Source: CAYTQK01 sp964439745
GTDB lineage: Bacteria; Desulfobacterota; Desulfobacteria; Desulfobacterales; Desulfosudaceae
Direction: 5' to 3'
Assembly (NCBI GenBank): GCA_964439745.1
Contig: CAYTQK010000189.1
Coordinates: forward strand, 1-6,775
Length of the DNA: 6,775 nucleotides
Positions 6,451 to 6,775 of this stretch are shown here, in pieces. The notes beneath the pieces were generated by a model. The model did not search any database. It had not been told where the DNA came from and saw only the letters and a program-made list of their open reading frames with translations. Numbering within the stretch: the first letter of the stretch is position 1; every line of letters starts with the position of its first letter. Made by a program: the position numbers and the translations under genes.

Positions 6451-6775
6451 ATGGCGGCAGACCGATTTTTCATTGTTCAGACAAGACGGCGATCAGCCCT
6501 GACGATATTTTTACTGATAGTGGCCGCGACCGCTTTCGGCACGGCCGGAGGCGCCATGGCGCTGCCCACCATCGTGATCGATCCCGGTCATGGCGGCCGC
6601 GATGTTGGGATTACCCATGCTGATCGTGCGGAAAAAGACATCAACCTGGCTTTGGCCCGGGCGCTGGCCGCCCGCTTACAGCAGCAACACCGGGTCATCC
6701 TTACCCGCACCGGCGACTATTTTCTGTCCGCTGCCGAGCGGGTGGCCAAGGCCAACCGGGCCGGGGCGGATCTGT
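6451..6775 (+). CDS. Exported N-acetylmuramoyl-L-alanine amidase (Amidase_3 family), 5' part only
   Basis: Cuts the bond between N-acetylmuramic acid and the stem peptide in peptidoglycan, acting outside the cytoplasmic membrane in cell separation or wall turnover. The first 108 residues are present and the frame is open to the window end. Residues 1-37 are a signal peptide: arginine-rich TRRRS (11-15), hydrophobic core LTIFLLIVAATAF (17-29) and a signal-peptidase site AMA before L38. The catalytic fold begins immediately with IVIDPGHGGRD (41-51; zinc ligand H47), then AEKDINLALA (probable zinc ligand E61), VILTRTGDYFLS and ERVAKANRAGADL, the standard Amidase_3 order. No AMIN domain precedes the catalytic domain. 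ATG 6451 is the only ATG before the signal peptide; an in-frame stop is at 6427. The RR does not fit a good Tat motif (no Phe after it), so Sec export is more likely. Confidence 0.88.
   Translation, partial: MAADRFFIVQTRRRSALTIFLLIVAATAFGTAGGAMALPTIVIDPGHGGRDVGITHADRAEKDINLALARALAARLQQQHRVILTRTGDYFLSAAERVAKANRAGADL

Noticed and set aside
6411..6623. 70-codon plus-strand open frame at the right end
   Set aside because: It is an out-of-frame shadow of the amidase gene; the frame starting at 6451 encodes the recognisable signal peptide and DPGHGG domain.

Overview
The window carries one of the best-known protein quality-control gene clusters in bacteria, all on the minus strand. In transcription order (right to left) it reads tRNA-Leu(UAG), tig (trigger factor), clpP, clpX, lon, and then the start of a tRNA-Val(UAC) gene that is cut by the left edge. 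On the far right, divergently on the plus strand, begins a partial gene for an exported zinc-dependent N-acetylmuramoyl-L-alanine amidase. The GC-rich coding sequence, AT-rich gaps, Gram-negative-like Lon/ClpX/ClpP/Tig proteins and the tRNA-Leu/tig/clpP/clpX/lon order suggest a proteobacterium-like organism. Desulfobacterota (former Deltaproteobacteria) is my best guess, by inference only.

Layout: 1-53 tRNA-Val 5' part; 54-223 AT-rich spacer with a plausible tRNA-Val promoter and no convincing lon terminator; 224-2626 lon; 2627-2814 a 188-base spacer with a perfect TTGTATACAA palindrome and a GC-rich hairpin; 2815-4065 clpX; 4068-4685 clpP, which probably starts at a TTG codon; 4699-6033 tig; 6034-6084 short leader; 6085-6171 tRNA-Leu with an encoded CCA end; 6172-6450 AT-rich divergent spacer with a perfect 17-base palindrome, a helically phased direct repeat and an 8-bp tandem repeat; 6451-6775 amidase N-terminus.

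How the genes work together: trigger factor meets nascent chains at the ribosome exit. ClpX unfolds tagged or damaged proteins and feeds them to the ClpP peptidase. Lon is a self-contained ATP-dependent protease for misfolded and regulatory proteins. tig, clpP and clpX are tightly packed (13-nt and 2-nt gaps, with Shine-Dalgarno sequences embedded in the preceding gene's end) and look like one operon. lon has a longer, structured upstream region and may have its own control. All catalytic and nucleotide-binding motifs checked are intact.

I do not see a previously undescribed system here. The coding content is conserved housekeeping; the points worth a second look are small regulatory-scale elements in the spacers and start-site assignments. 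The very long antisense open frames are shadows and have a simple codon-use explanation.
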